A DNA stretch of 64,000 nt from Planotetraspora kaengkrachanensis (GCF_016862895.1 NZ_BONV01000002.1:248001-312000), one strand, 5' to 3'. Counted from the stretch's first letter, positions 54,190-62,274 are shown. The notes: generated by a model from the sequence alone, not told the origin. A program made the numbers and translations.

Positions 54190-55823
54190 TTCGTGAGCCA
54201 CGCGTAGGTGAACACGGGCGTGGCGTGCGACGTGTCGGTGATGACGCCCTGCAGCTTCCTGCTGGTCGCCCACAACACCGAGTTGTCGTAGATGGGCACG
54301 CCGGGCACCAGGTCGACCAGCCGCTGCTGGACCTTGCCGTAGAGGTCCCTGAGTTTCGCGGCGTCGGTGGTCTGGCGGGCCTGCTCCAACCAGGTGTCGA
54401 TCTGCTGGTCGGACAGATGGGACAGGTTCTGCCCCAGGCGCTTGTCGTTCGGGATGCTCTCCGTCGCGTACTTGATGTAGAGCACGTCCGGCGTGTTGGT
54501 GTGCCAGACGCCCGACAGGAGGTCGTAGTCCCCGGCGTACCGCAGCGTGGTGACCTGGGTGAGGGGCAGGAGGTTCACGTTCACCTTGAAGCCGACCGCC
54601 TTGGCCTGTGCCTGGATCAGGTTGTAGACCGGGCTGACCGTGGCGGTCTGCGTGACCGGCGACTGCGCCTCGAGGACCTTGCCGTCCTTGGTGCGGTAAC
54701 CGTCGGCGTCGCGTCCCGTCCAGCCGGCCTGGTCGAGGAGTTGGTTGGCCTTCGCCGGGTCGTACCCCGGGAACTTCACGTTCGGGTCGTAATACTGGGT
54801 GACCCGGTCGAGGAACCCGGTCGCGGGTTGCCGCTGCCCGAACCCGATCGTCTGGATGATCGCCGGCACGTTGACGGACGCGGCGAAGGCCCGGCGGACG
54901 TCGATGTCGTCGAACGGCGCACGGGAGACGTTGAAGTCAAGCGTGAACGGCCAGCCGATCCGGTTGTTGTTGTGGTATTCGAGGGCGGGGTTGGACTTCA
55001 CGGCCTGCGCGTTCTGCGCCGGCAGGTAGCCGGTGGCCTGGTACTGGCCGCTGACCAGCGAGTTGAAGCGCACCGCGTCCTGGCCCACCCAGTCGACCTT
55101 GATGCCGTCGAGGTAGGCCGGACCGCCGCGCTTGTACAGGTCGGGCGGCCAGTTGTAGTCGGCCCTGCGGGCGAAGGTGACGCTCTGGTTCTTGGTGTAT
55201 CCGGTCAGCACGAACGGCCCGGAGCCCACCGGGTGCTCGCACAGCTGGGCCGGAGTGGACTCCTTGATCGCCTTGGGTGACTCCATCCCGAGCCAGCCCT
55301 GGGCCAGCACGGTCAGGAACGGGACGTACGGCCGGGACAGGTGCACCTCGAGCGTGTAATCGTCGATGATCTTGCTGTCCTCGTACGGCGCGATGTACGG
55401 GCCGGCCAGCGGTGATCGGGTCGCCGGGTCGAGCATGTGCTCGAAGTTGGTGACGACCGCCTGGGCGTCGAACACGGCGCCGTCGCTGAAGGTCACACCC
55501 TCGCGCAGGTGGAAGGTGTAGGTCTTGGCATCGGGCGAGATCTCCCATGAGGTGGCCAGCCACGGCGACGGGTCGCCCTTGTCGTCCAGGTAGACCAGGT
55601 TGTCCGTGAGGATGTGCCCGAAGATCTGCTCGACGTCTGAGGAGATCGCGTGCGGGTCGAGGCACAGCGGGTCGAGCGACATGGACAGGTTCAGGGTGCC
55701 ACCGCGCGCCGGTTCGGCGGAGACGCCGTCGGCGGTGCCCGCCCTAGCGCCGCCGCACGCGGTCAGCAGCGACAGGCCGGCCAGCGTGGCGACGAGACTC
55801 CGGAGGGTTCTTGAGGGGGACAA
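54186..55823 (-). CDS. Peptide-type ABC transporter substrate-binding lipoprotein
   Basis: A 545-aa family 5 solute-binding protein. TTG start with GAGGAG upstream. Lipobox LLTACGG (Cys near residue 22) anchors it outside the membrane. The signature LVYLDDKGDPSPWLATSWEIS and WQ-type pocket residues show the DppA/OppA fold. Since it lies behind a flavin reductase and a sulfur-type leader peptide, its ligand may be a sulfur-containing peptide or organosulfur compound (inference). Confidence 0.92.
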   Translation of the reverse strand: MSPSRTLRSLVATLAGLSLLTACGGARAGTADGVSAEPARGGTLNLSMSLDPLCLDPHAISSDVEQIFGHILTDNLVYLDDKGDPSPWLATSWEISPDAKTYTFHLREGVTFSDGAVFDAQAVVTNFEHMLDPATRSPLAGPYIAPYEDSKIIDDYTLEVHLSRPYVPFLTVLAQGWLGMESPKAIKESTPAQLCEHPVGSGPFVLTGYTKNQSVTFARRADYNWPPDLYKRGGPAYLDGIKVDWVGQDAVRFNSLVSGQYQATGYLPAQNAQAVKSNPALEYHNNNRIGWPFTLDFNVSRAPFDDIDVRRAFAASVNVPAIIQTIGFGQRQPATGFLDRVTQYYDPNVKFPGYDPAKANQLLDQAGWTGRDADGYRTKDGKVLEAQSPVTQTATVSPVYNLIQAQAKAVGFKVNVNLLPLTQVTTLRYAGDYDLLSGVWHTNTPDVLYIKYATESIPNDKRLGQNLSHLSDQQIDTWLEQARQTTDAAKLRDLYGKVQQRLVDLVPGVPIYDNSVLWATSRKLQGVITDTSHATPVFTYAWLTK

Positions 55824-55911
55824 CTGACGCTCCTCGTGGGGGATGCGGGTACGCGGAAGTCACACCGGCCGCGCCGTCTGGGCAGCCGCCGGCGGAAAAA
55901 TGAATCGACGA

Positions 55912-56418
55912 TCAGGAATGCGGGATGAATCGGCCGAATCGGCCCTGGTGGTACAGCAGTGGCCGGTCGGCGCCGTGCACCGTCGCCTCGGAGACGAGGC
56001 CCACGACGAGCACGTGGTCGCCCACGTCCACCGTCGCGTACGGCAGGCAGACCAGGTGCACCGACACGTCGCTCAGCAGCGGCGTGGCGTGCGGACCGGG
56101 GCGCCAGCGTGTGGGCTCGGCGAACCGGTCGATGCCCTTGCGGGCGAACCTGGCGGCCAGCTCGCCCTGGTCGCTGGTGAGCACGTTGACGGCGAAGTGG
56201 TCGGCCGAACGCAGCCGGGGCCAGGTGGTCGAGGCCTGGTCCACGTAGAAGGAGACCAGCGGGGGCTCGAGGCTCACGGAGGAGAACGACGTGGCGGTCA
56301 GCCCGACGGGGATCCCCTCGTCCTGGGCCGTGATCACCACGACTCCCGCGGCGTGCGCCGCGAGCGCCCTTCTGAACTGCTCGCCGTCCACGGCCCGCCC
56401 GGGGAGGGTCTCGGTCAC
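55912..56418 (-). CDS. NAD(P)H:flavin reductase of DszD/NtaB type
   Basis: A 168-aa FMN reductase. Motifs GLTATSFSSVSLEPPLVSFYV and HFAVNVL, and the late DHVLVVGLV, mark the flavin-reductase-like split barrel that feeds reduced FMN to two-component monooxygenases (DszD, NtaB, HpaC). GTG 56418 is preferred; the stop of a 16-codon ORF overlaps it as GTGA, suggesting coupling. ATG 56487 is an alternative. It should supply FMNH2 to the LLM and DszC-like oxygenases encoded nearby. Confidence 0.9.
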   Translation of the reverse strand: MTETLPGRAVDGEQFRRALAAHAAGVVVITAQDEGIPVGLTATSFSSVSLEPPLVSFYVDQASTTWPRLRSADHFAVNVLTSDQGELAARFARKGIDRFAEPTRWRPGPHATPLLSDVSVHLVCLPYATVDVGDHVLVVGLVSEATVHGADRPLLYHQGRFGRFIPHS

Positions 56419-56465
56419 CTTCCCGCACCTTTCCCGGGAATCGGAACCACCTGAGGGGTGCTCAT
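56415..56465 (-). CDS. Possible 16-codon ORF coupled to flavin reductase
   Basis: ATG 56465 has a strong ribosome-binding site (GAAGGAG, 8 bases upstream), unlike the flavin reductase itself. The predicted peptide starts MSTPQVVPIPGK and ends GAGR; its TGA overlaps the reductase GTG. Either it is a short coupling peptide that carries ribosomes to the reductase start, or chance. Codons give no verdict. Confidence 0.4.
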   Translation of the reverse strand: MSTPQVVPIPGKGAGR

Positions 56466-56655
56466 CTGATCTCTCCTTCGCGTCCATGCCACGGTCGCCC
56501 GCTTCTGCTGCTGGGGTTTCCTGCGGGAGCCGTCGGCGGCGGCGCATGGGTGGTCACAAGGCGACCGCGGCCTCGGGCCTGTCCCCCGACGGCGTCGGCG
56601 GGGCTCGGTAAGCCGGCGGCGATGCCACCGGATCAGAAAGAGTGATGGTCAGTGA
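56466..56655 (-). promoter_or_regulatory. 5' leader between leader peptide and flavin reductase, with hairpins
   Basis: Two GC-rich hairpins follow the leader peptide in the message: CCGGCGGC/GCCACCGG (56613-56631) and CCCCCGAC/GTCGGCGGGG (56583-56603). They are candidates for an attenuator that depends on ribosome position. No U-rich tail is seen, so control may act on translation or through Rho. Confidence 0.45.
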
Positions 56656-56730
56656 TCAGCGACATTGCGCACTGGCGACGTGGCAGAGGTCCACGTGCTG
56701 GCGCCGAATCAGTCGGACATCCTGCCTCAT
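56656..56730 (-). CDS. Sulfur-operon leader peptide (24 aa), cysteine-responsive attenuation type
   Basis: This ORF is too short for gene finders. ATG 56730 to TGA 56656 encodes a peptide beginning MRQDVRLIRRQ, with core RQHVDLCHVAS and a second cysteine three codons before the stop (ending AQCR). The RQHVDL core is the known signature of actinobacterial putative leader peptides ahead of sulfate, sulfonate and cysteine genes, studied in mycobacteria as cysteine attenuators. The -10 box ends 8 bases before the ATG, so the message should be leaderless. Low Cys-tRNA would stall ribosomes at the Cys codons and raise expression downstream (inference by analogy). Confidence 0.85.
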   Translation of the reverse strand: MRQDVRLIRRQHVDLCHVASAQCR

Positions 56731-56737
56731 GCCACTC

Positions 56738-56766
56738 AATCTACGACCTCCAGGACATAAAGTCAA
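56738..56766 (-). promoter_or_regulatory. Promoter of flavin reductase-importer operon
   Basis: On the minus strand TTGACT (56766-56761) and TAGATT (56743-56738) are 17 bases apart. Transcription would begin at about 56731-56730, at the ATG of the leader peptide. Confidence 0.8.
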
Positions 56767-56790
56767 TATTTCCTACTGGTTATACATAGA
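56767..56790. promoter_or_regulatory. Shared 24-bp sulfur-locus motif, copy 1
   Basis: TATTTCCTAC followed by TGGTTATACATAGA directly abuts the -35 box of the leader-peptide promoter. It matches the segment at 58413-58436 at 19 of 24 positions. The place just upstream of -35 suits an activator. Confidence 0.65.
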
Positions 56791-56828
56791 ACTTGCCTGA
56801 TCTGGCCTCCCGCAGCGGAACCACGCGG

Positions 56829-58226
56829 TCAGTCGGACTCGTGAGCCTTGGGGCCCCGGCGGAACGCCGCACCCGGGTGGGTGTCCGGCAGCCGGTGGAC
56901 TCCGCGGCCCAGCAGGCGCTCGCGCAACGTGCTGTCGTCGTACGACGTGCGATAACGCCCGCGCCGCTGCAGTTCGGGAACGACGAGTTCGATGAAGTCC
57001 TCGGCCGTGCCAGGAGAGAGGTACTGCATGAGGTTGAAGCCCGCGGCGCCGGTCTCGTCCGCCCAGCGCTCGATCTCGTCCGCCACTCGCTCCGGCGTGC
57101 CGGCCACGAACAACGGCCCGCCCTGTCCGACACGGCCGACGGATGCCAGCACGTCCCGGACCGTGAGCCCTCTGCCCACCAGGGGGCGGATCGCGCGCTC
57201 GGTGAAGTCCCCTCCCCTCGCGACGATGTCGTCGATCGCCTCGTCGGGGTCGTAGGCCGCGAGATCGATGCCGCTGCCGCGCTGTGCCAGGAAACCTTCC
57301 GGACTGATGTGGCGTTGCAGGTCCGCCACCTTGGCGTCGGCCTCCGCCTGGGTGGGCGCGACGATCACGGAGGCGCCGGGGAAGACCTTGACGTGGTCGG
57401 GGTCGCGGCCGAAGGCGGCGGCGCGCCGCTTGAGATCGGCGATCTCCTCGCGTAGCGCTTCCAGTGACGGGGCGCCGGTGAAGACGGCCTCCGCGTGCCT
57501 GGCCGCGAAATCCCTGCCGCGTTCGGAGTTGCCGGCCTGGTAGAGCACGGGGGTGCGCTGTGGCGACGGTTCCGACAGGTGCGGCCCGGCGACACGGAAG
57601 TGCTTGCCGACGTGGTCGATCGCGTGGACCTTCGCCGGGTCGGCGTAGACCCGCGCCTCCACGTCCCTGATGACGGCGCCGTCCTCCCAGCTGCCCTCCC
57701 ACAGCTTGTAGAGGACCTCCAGGTACTCTTCCGCGATCTCGTAGCGCAGGTCGTGCTCGATCTCGTCGTCGAGCCCGAAGTTCCTGGCCGCGCTGCGCAG
57801 ATAGGAGGTGACGACGTTCCACGCCACCCGCCCCTTGGTGAGGTGGTCCAGGGTGGACATCCGGCGCGCGTGCGCGAACGGCGGCTCATAGGTGGTGGAG
57901 AACGTCACGGCGAACCCGAGATGCCTGGTCACCGCGGCCATCGCGGGCACCACGAGCAGCGGGTCGTTGGCCGGCACCTGCACGGCCTCACGAACGGCGG
58001 TCTCCGGCCCGCCTCGGTAGCGGTCGTAGAGCCCCACCACGTCGGCGAGGAAGACCGCGTCGAACAGCCCCCGCTCGAGCAGCGTGGCCAGGTCGGTCCA
58101 GTAGTCGATGTCGGTGTACCGGTGTCTGTTGTTCTCCGGATGCGTCCACAGCCCGTGCTGGATGTGGCCGACGCAGTTCATCTCGAAGAGGTTGAAGTGG
58201 ATGATCCGGCGTTCGAGGTCAGTCAC
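56829..58226 (-). CDS. FMNH2-dependent monooxygenase of NtaA/SnaA/DszA/DmoA family
   Basis: A 465-aa luciferase-like monooxygenase, GTG start. Near the N-terminus FNLFEMNCVGHIQHGLW-type sequence and FDAVFLADVVGLYDRY, then RRMSTLDHLTKGRVAWNVVT and SYLRSAARNFG, closely match DszA/DmoA, which cleave C-S bonds of sulfones or dimethyl sulfide using FMNH2. Length is normal for the family. It is divergent from the SfnB-like gene and shares the 24-bp promoter motif. Organosulfur desulfurisation is inferred from family and context. Confidence 0.9.
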   Translation of the reverse strand: MTDLERRIIHFNLFEMNCVGHIQHGLWTHPENNRHRYTDIDYWTDLATLLERGLFDAVFLADVVGLYDRYRGGPETAVREAVQVPANDPLLVVPAMAAVTRHLGFAVTFSTTYEPPFAHARRMSTLDHLTKGRVAWNVVTSYLRSAARNFGLDDEIEHDLRYEIAEEYLEVLYKLWEGSWEDGAVIRDVEARVYADPAKVHAIDHVGKHFRVAGPHLSEPSPQRTPVLYQAGNSERGRDFAARHAEAVFTGAPSLEALREEIADLKRRAAAFGRDPDHVKVFPGASVIVAPTQAEADAKVADLQRHISPEGFLAQRGSGIDLAAYDPDEAIDDIVARGGDFTERAIRPLVGRGLTVRDVLASVGRVGQGGPLFVAGTPERVADEIERWADETGAAGFNLMQYLSPGTAEDFIELVVPELQRRGRYRTSYDDSTLRERLLGRGVHRLPDTHPGAAFRRGPKAHESD

Positions 58227-58412
58227 GTTCGCTCACTGTGTGTTCCGGATGGTCTGGGCATGCGGCCCGGCCGAGCTCGTCCGGCCGGGATCTGGCAGTC
58301 CGGGTCCCCTTGGCCGCACCCGCTGAAGGGCTTCGGCGGGATGACGCCGGGCCCGACGCCCGCCGTGGGCCGTCACGCCACACCATAAGGACCCTTCCGC
58401 ACGAAAACAAAG

Positions 58413-58436
58413 TATTACCTACCTGTTTTACATGGA
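58413..58436. promoter_or_regulatory. Shared 24-bp sulfur-locus motif, copy 2, in divergent promoter
   Basis: TATTACCTAC followed by CTGTTTTACATGGA lies between the divergent DszA-like and SfnB-like genes. On the minus strand a TTGTTT-N17-TATGGT promoter begins two bases beyond it (58410-58382). The AT content stands out from its surroundings. Confidence 0.6.
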
Positions 58437-58475
58437 TTAGCCTTCCCACGTGAACACGCACGAACGGACGGCACC

Positions 58476-59696
58476 ATGAGCATCGACAGCCCACCATCGC
58501 GAGCCCCCGGCACCTCGACCGCGCATGTGATCGCGGACGACGCGGAGGCGCTGGCCGTGGCGGAGGAGCTCGCCGGCGAATTCGCGGCGGAAGCGGCGGA
58601 GCGGGACGCCCGGCGGCGACTGCCCCGGCAGGAACTGGACCGGTTGTCGGCAAGCGGACTGCTCGGGATCACCGTTCCGCGTGAACACGGCGGCGCGGAC
58701 GTGCGCGCGCGGACCGTCGCCGAAGTGTTCCGGCTCCTGGCCGCCGCCGACCCGAACATCGCCCAGATCCCGCAGAGCCACATCGTCTACGTCAACGTGC
58801 TGCGTCAGCAGGGCGACCCCGCGCAGCAGGAGTTCTTCTTCGGCGAGGTGCTGGCCGGCAGGCGCTTCGGCAACGCCCAGTCTGAGGCGGGGACGAAGCA
58901 CGTGCAGGACTGTCGGACGCGGCTCGTCCGCGCGGGTGACCACTTCGTGCTGCGCGGCGTCAAGCAGTACAGCACGGGCGCGCTGTTCGCCGACTGGATC
59001 CCGGTCCTGGCCCGTCACGAAGACGAGACACTGCACGTCGCGTACGTGCCCGGGGACGCCCCCGGGCTGACCGTGGTGGACGACTGGGCCGGGATGGGGC
59101 AGCGGACCACCGCCAGCGGCACGGTACGGCTCGAGGACGTCGCCGTGCCGCCGGAGCATGTGGTGCCCCACCACCTGACGTTCACCGGGCCGCAGTTGCA
59201 CGGCGCGCTGGCGCAACTGCTGCACACGGCCATCGACGTGGGAATCGCGGGCGGTGCGCTGACCGAGGCGGTGAAGTTCGTGCGGACCAAGGCCCGCCCC
59301 TGGTTCGAGAGCGGCCAGGAGACCGCCGCGGAGGACCCGCTGGTCATCCAGCGGGTCGGTGAACTCTCCATCAAGGTCCGCTCGGCCGAGGCGTTGCTGG
59401 TCGCGGCCGGGGAGGCGGTCGACGCGGCGCGAGCCGACCTGACCGCGGAGTCGGCCGGAGCGGCCTCGATCGCCGTGGCGACCGCGAAGGCCTACGCGGA
59501 CCCGGTCGCGGTCGAACTCGGCAGCGCCGTCTTCGAACTGGGCGGCACCAGGTCCAGCCTGGAGGGGCTCAACCTGAACCGGCACTGGCGCAACGCCCGC
59601 ACCCACACCTTGCACGACCCGGCGCGCTGGAAGGTCCAGCACATCGGCCGGTACGTACTCAACGGACAGCTTCCGCCCCGCCACGGCCTGCTCTAG
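58476..59696 (+). CDS. SfnB-like sulfur-acquisition oxidoreductase (acyl-CoA dehydrogenase fold)
   Basis: A 406-aa flavoprotein. The acyl-CoA-dehydrogenase core is visible in GLLGITVPREHGGADV, AAADPNIAQIPQSHIVYVN, FGNAQSEAG and GVKQYSTGALFADWIPV. It is close to SfnB and DszC, which oxidise sulfones or thioethers rather than acyl-CoA. The ATG overlaps the TGA of a 9-codon GTG ORF from 58450 (ATGA). First of three genes followed by an SsuD-like enzyme 8 bases on. Probably uses FMNH2 from the reductase at 55912. Confidence 0.9.
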   Translation: MSIDSPPSRAPGTSTAHVIADDAEALAVAEELAGEFAAEAAERDARRRLPRQELDRLSASGLLGITVPREHGGADVRARTVAEVFRLLAAADPNIAQIPQSHIVYVNVLRQQGDPAQQEFFFGEVLAGRRFGNAQSEAGTKHVQDCRTRLVRAGDHFVLRGVKQYSTGALFADWIPVLARHEDETLHVAYVPGDAPGLTVVDDWAGMGQRTTASGTVRLEDVAVPPEHVVPHHLTFTGPQLHGALAQLLHTAIDVGIAGGALTEAVKFVRTKARPWFESGQETAAEDPLVIQRVGELSIKVRSAEALLVAAGEAVDAARADLTAESAGAASIAVATAKAYADPVAVELGSAVFELGGTRSSLEGLNLNRHWRNARTHTLHDPARWKVQHIGRYVLNGQLPPRHGLL

Positions 59697-59704
59697 GAAC
59701 AACC

Positions 59705-60862
59705 ATGACTTTGACCTTTCACTGGTTCCTGCCCACGTACGGCGACAGCCGCGACATCGTCGGCGGCGGTCACGGACTGCCCGCGGGATCGGCCGGCGGC
59801 GCCCGGCCCGCCACCTTGGCCTACCTGCGGCAGATCGTGGACGCGGCCGAGCAGCTCGGCTTCGTCGGCGCCCTGACGCCGACCGGCGCCTGGTGCGAGG
59901 ACGCCTGGCTGACCACGGCCATGCTCGTCGAGACGACGGAACGGCTCAAGTTCCTGGTCGCGTTCCGGCCGGGCTTCATCACCCCGACGCTGGCCGCCCA
60001 GATGGCCGCCACGTTCCAGCGCCACTCGGGCGGCCGGCTGCTGCTCAACGTGGTCACCGGCGGGGAGAGCCACGAGCAGCGCGCGTACGGCGACTTCCTC
60101 GGCAAGGACGCCCGATACGCGCGGGCGGACGAGTTCCTGCACATCGTGCGGGCCCTGTGGCGCGGAGAGGTCGTCGACTTCGCGGGCGACCATCTGAGAG
60201 TCGAGGGCGCGCGACTCGACCGGCTGCCCGACCCGGTGCCGGACGTCTATTTCGGCGGCTCGTCCGCCGCGGCGGGCCCGGTCGCGGCCCGGCACGTCGA
60301 CGCGTACCTCACGTGGGGAGAGCCCCCTGCGGCCGTGGCCGAGAAGATCGCCTGGGTGTCCGGACTCGCGGCGGCCGAGGGCCGCACCCTCCGCCAGGGC
60401 ATCAGGCTCCATGTGATCAGCCGGGACACCAGCGAGCAGGCGTGGGCGCAGGCCCGGCGGCTGCTCGACGGCATCGACCCGGCCACCGTCGAGAAGGTCC
60501 AGGCAGGCCTCGCCCGCAGCGAGTCAGAAGGGCAGAAGCGGATGCTCGGCCTGCACGGCGGCAGCCGCGACGGCCTGGAGATCTATCCGAACCTGTGGGC
60601 GGGGGTGGGCCTGGTCCGCGGCGGAGCCGGCACCGCTCTGGTCGGCAGCCACACCGAGGTCGCCGACCGGATCGAGGAGTACCACCGCCTCGGCATCACC
60701 GAGTTCGTCCTCTCCGGCCATCCCCACATCGAGGAGGCGTACTGGTTCGGCGAGGGCGTGCTGCCCATCCTGCGCAGCCGCGGGCTCTGGGAGCACCCGC
60801 AGGCCCCGCAGGGCGCGGACCGGTCGGCCGCCATCCCCTTCGCCCCCGCATCCTCGAGCTGA
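59705..60862 (+). CDS. SsuD-like alkanesulfonate monooxygenase
   Basis: A 385-aa luciferase-like FMNH2 monooxygenase. FHWFLPTYGDSRDIVGG near the start, RPGFITPTLAAQMAATFQRH, and LLLNVVTGGESHEQRAYGDF strongly match SsuD, which releases sulfite from alkanesulfonates. The C-terminal EFVLSGHPHIEEAYWFGEGV is also typical. No ssuABC importer is present here, but a peptide-type ABC importer is encoded across the divergent promoter. Second gene of the oxygenase operon. Confidence 0.93.
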   Translation: MTLTFHWFLPTYGDSRDIVGGGHGLPAGSAGGARPATLAYLRQIVDAAEQLGFVGALTPTGAWCEDAWLTTAMLVETTERLKFLVAFRPGFITPTLAAQMAATFQRHSGGRLLLNVVTGGESHEQRAYGDFLGKDARYARADEFLHIVRALWRGEVVDFAGDHLRVEGARLDRLPDPVPDVYFGGSSAAAGPVAARHVDAYLTWGEPPAAVAEKIAWVSGLAAAEGRTLRQGIRLHVISRDTSEQAWAQARRLLDGIDPATVEKVQAGLARSESEGQKRMLGLHGGSRDGLEIYPNLWAGVGLVRGGAGTALVGSHTEVADRIEEYHRLGITEFVLSGHPHIEEAYWFGEGVLPILRSRGLWEHPQAPQGADRSAAIPFAPASSS

Positions 60863-60876
60863 CCCGGCGGGACGTC

Positions 60877-62058
60877 ATGACTACTCAGAACCTCCCCGCG
60901 GCCGGAGTGACGGAACTGCGGGAGCGTGCGGCGCTGATCCTGCCTGAGCTGGCAGAAGGCGCCGCCGAGCGGGAGCGCGTACGGGAACTGCCGCACGCCC
61001 AGATCCGCCGGGTCGCCCAGGCGGGGCTGTTCACCTTCCGGATCCCGGTCGAGTACGGCGGCGCGGGCTCGTCGGTCCAGGACGTGTTCCGCTTCGTGAT
61101 CGATCTCGCCGCGGCGGACTCGAACATCGCCCAGGCGGTGCGCCCGGACTTCGGCCGGGTCGAAGCGCTGCTGGCGGGACCGGAAGCCGAACGCCGCAAA
61201 TGGTTTCCCCGCTTCCTCGCCGGCGACGTCTTCGGCAACGCGGGCTGGGAGACCGGCGGCCCCAACGGGACGATCCAGTCCCGGATCACCCGGCACGGTG
61301 ATCATTTCAAGGTCAACGGCACCAAGTTCTACAGCACGGGGGCGCTGTACGCCGACTGGATCGGCACGGCGGCTCTGGACGACGACGGAGAGAAGGTGTT
61401 CTTCACGCTGCCTCGCGATCGGGAGGGGCTGCACCTCGTCGACGACTACGACGGCATCGGCCAGCGCCTCACCGCCAGCGGGACCACCAGACTCGACGAC
61501 GTCGTCGTTCATCCCGACGAGATCAGCACCCGCGACGGCGGTGAACGGCGCTCCCCCGTCACCGCCTTCCTGCAGCTCTACCTGGCCGCGGTCGAGGCCG
61601 GCATCGCACGGAACGCGCTCACGGACGCGGTGGCCTTCGTGCGCGAACTGGCCCGGCCGATCGCGCACAGCAGCGCCGCGCGCTCGGTCGACGACCCGTA
61701 CGTCCAGCACGCGGTGGGGGACATCTCCGCCCGGGCCTACGCAGCCGAGGCCGCCGTCCTGCGGGCGGCCGCCGCCATCGATCGAGCGTGGCACGAAGAT
61801 CTGCGGCCCGAGTCGCTGACCGCCGCGTCCGTCGAGGTCGCGCAGGCACAGTTCTTCGCGGTCGAAGCGGCGCTCAAGTCGGCCGAGTCGCTGTTCGACG
61901 TCGCCGGCGGCTCGGCGACCGGGCGTGCCCACAACCTGGACAGGCACTGGCGGAACGCCCGGACCGTGGCCAACCACAACCCCCGGTACTGGAAGGCGGC
62001 CGTCGTCGGCGCCTTCAGGCTCAACGGGACCGAACCCCCCACCAACGGTCTGTTCTGA
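60877..62058 (+). CDS. DszC/SfnB-like flavin monooxygenase (acyl-CoA dehydrogenase fold)
   Basis: A 393-aa paralogue of the gene at 58476, starting at ATG 60877, 14 bases after the SsuD-like gene. Core motifs: GLFTFRIPVEYGGAGS, AAADSNIAQAV, GNAGWETGG, NGTKFYSTGALYADWIG and DNLDRHWRNAR-like C-terminus. Both C-terminal halves end in LNGxxPPxxGL. DszC-type enzymes hydroxylate sulfur compounds with FMNH2 and O2. Two such paralogues suggest different substrates or successive steps. Confidence 0.9.
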   Translation: MTTQNLPAAGVTELRERAALILPELAEGAAERERVRELPHAQIRRVAQAGLFTFRIPVEYGGAGSSVQDVFRFVIDLAAADSNIAQAVRPDFGRVEALLAGPEAERRKWFPRFLAGDVFGNAGWETGGPNGTIQSRITRHGDHFKVNGTKFYSTGALYADWIGTAALDDDGEKVFFTLPRDREGLHLVDDYDGIGQRLTASGTTRLDDVVVHPDEISTRDGGERRSPVTAFLQLYLAAVEAGIARNALTDAVAFVRELARPIAHSSAARSVDDPYVQHAVGDISARAYAAEAAVLRAAAAIDRAWHEDLRPESLTAASVEVAQAQFFAVEAALKSAESLFDVAGGSATGRAHNLDRHWRNARTVANHNPRYWKAAVVGAFRLNGTEPPTNGLF

Positions 62059-62094
62059 GCTCACGGCTCCGCCGAGCCGGGCGAGCCCGCGGCG

Positions 62095-62274
62095 TCAGTC
62101 GTCGAGAGCGAGGTCGGCGGTGACCTCGGCGGCACGGTCGAGCAGCCTGAGCAGGCGGGAGTAGTCCTCGTCGCTCATCGCCTGGCGCAGCCGGGTTTCG
62201 ACCCTTCGCGACAACTCGGCGGCGGCCGCCTCGGCATGGGCTGACCAGGCGGCCTCCGCCGCCGGCTCCGACGG
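62095..62274 (-). pseudogene. Possible C-terminal gene remnant behind HxlR
   Basis: Right after the HxlR stop, the same frame stays open for 59 codons to a TGA at 62095. It encodes a protein-like helical tail (ELSRRVETRLRQAMSDEDY, then RLLRLLDRAAEVTADLALDD) resembling the C-terminus of a MarR-type regulator, but there is no usable start. It may be the remnant of a deleted regulator gene, or a former extension of HxlR. Confidence 0.35.

Noticed and set aside
58219-58387. A second leader peptide before the DszA-like gene
   Set aside because: The short frame from ATG 58387 has no RQHVDL-like core and no clustered Cys codons near a promoter.
59893-60876. Long N-terminal extension of the DszC-like gene
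   Set aside because: This part lies in another frame over the SsuD-like gene and has arginine-rich shadow composition; the true start is ATG 60877.
50706-62058. Catabolic acyl-CoA/fatty-acid cluster because of two acyl-CoA-dehydrogenase-fold proteins
   Set aside because: The pair of FMNH2 monooxygenases, the flavin reductase and the sulfur-type leader peptide fit SfnB/DszC-like oxygenases much better; no ligase, hydratase or thiolase is present.
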